Assembly: GCA_003281165.1 (NCBI GenBank)
Contig: QCCT01000010.1
Location: 1-40,323, forward strand
Source of the DNA: Prochlorococcus sp. AG-347-M18
Lineage (GTDB): Bacteria > Cyanobacteriota > Cyanobacteriia > PCC-6307 > Cyanobiaceae
DNA: 40,323 nt
Direction of reading: 5' to 3'
Below, piece by piece: positions 40,199 to 40,323 of this stretch (its first letter is position 1; every line of letters starts with the position of its first letter). The notes under the pieces were generated by a model, which ran no database searches, was not told the origin of the DNA, and was given only the letters and a program-made list of their open reading frames with translations. Made by a program: the position numbers and the translations under genes.

Positions 40199-40323
40199 AT
40201 GAAGCTTTTTAAAAGCTTGCTAGTAGCTCCAGCGACTCTAGGCTTACTTGCGCCTATCGCTGCTACTGCAAATGAAGTCACTATTAATGACTTTAACCCT
40301 GCTGAAGAACTTGCTATCACTAA
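40199..40323 (+). CDS. Porin, N-terminal part (runs off the right edge)
   Basis: The first 41 residues of a porin of the cyanobacterial SLH/OprB type. The signal peptide MKLFKSLLVAPATLGLLAPI then AATA, followed by NEVTINDFNPAEELAI, is almost the standard start of marine picocyanobacterial porins. Such proteins form the main outer-membrane channels for small solutes. A good ribosome binding site (GTGAGGAA) ends 4 nt before the ATG. The 190-bp gap upstream must contain the promoter. Confidence 0.88.
   Translation, partial: MKLFKSLLVAPATLGLLAPIAATANEVTINDFNPAEELAIT

Overview
The window is a stretch of chromosome from a high-light-type Prochlorococcus or a very close relative. This follows from the very AT-rich DNA, the many genes for high-light-inducible (Hli) proteins, the dense packing of very small genes, and the small protein families typical of marine picocyanobacteria (DUF1651, DUF2839, DUF3303, DUF3721, DUF3764). 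It also carries a glutamine-riboswitch-like leader and the start of a porin gene. All calls come from reading the sequence; no database search was run.

Layout: (1) 1-6779 is a divergent two-partner secretion pair: a giant exoprotein on the minus strand, whose end lies beyond the left edge, and its outer-membrane transporter on the plus strand. The exoprotein has a TPS domain, a seven-repeat propeller, two Ig-like repeats, a Ser/Asp-rich linker and the start of a CHAT peptidase-like domain. (2) 6798-8034 holds four small membrane-protein genes, followed by two converging terminators. (3) 8243-9486 is an hli cluster of four Hli genes plus one small gene. (4) 9555-16153 carries housekeeping and transport genes: an amidotransferase, a cupin, SelO and a sodium symporter, mixed with small unknown genes. 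(5) 16251-22305 contains DUF3764, an Nramp-related transporter, two DUF2839 paralogues, other small genes and a glutamine riboswitch with its small target gene. (6) 22334-24358 is a minus-strand operon that looks like copper or metal handling (DUF411/CopG-like, MauE-like, DUF3721, PepSY-like helices). (7) 24504-28325 is small genes, decayed genes and an SRAP DNA-repair protein. (8) 28509-30160 has a membrane protein and rluF.

(9) 30288-37515 looks like a mosaic island. Three decayed tRNA fragments (about 30.3, 33.95 and 34.14 kb) precede an intact tRNA-Pro(TGG) at 37.5 kb, and a sequence block next to the tRNA is repeated at 34.1 kb. Between them lie an Hli gene, a PsbY/PsbF-like fusion gene with a PsbY-like neighbour, two homologous candidate small RNAs, an autotransporter and membrane proteins. 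This resembles islands built by repeated integration at a tRNA 3' end, although no recombinase gene is visible. (10) 38158-40323 returns to ordinary genes: apt, a membrane protein, small genes and the beginning of a porin.

Two themes stand out. One is the cell surface: a TPS exoprotein, an autotransporter and a porin, which is a lot for such a small genome. The other is light and nutrient stress: five hli genes, PSII-like small proteins and the glutamine switch.
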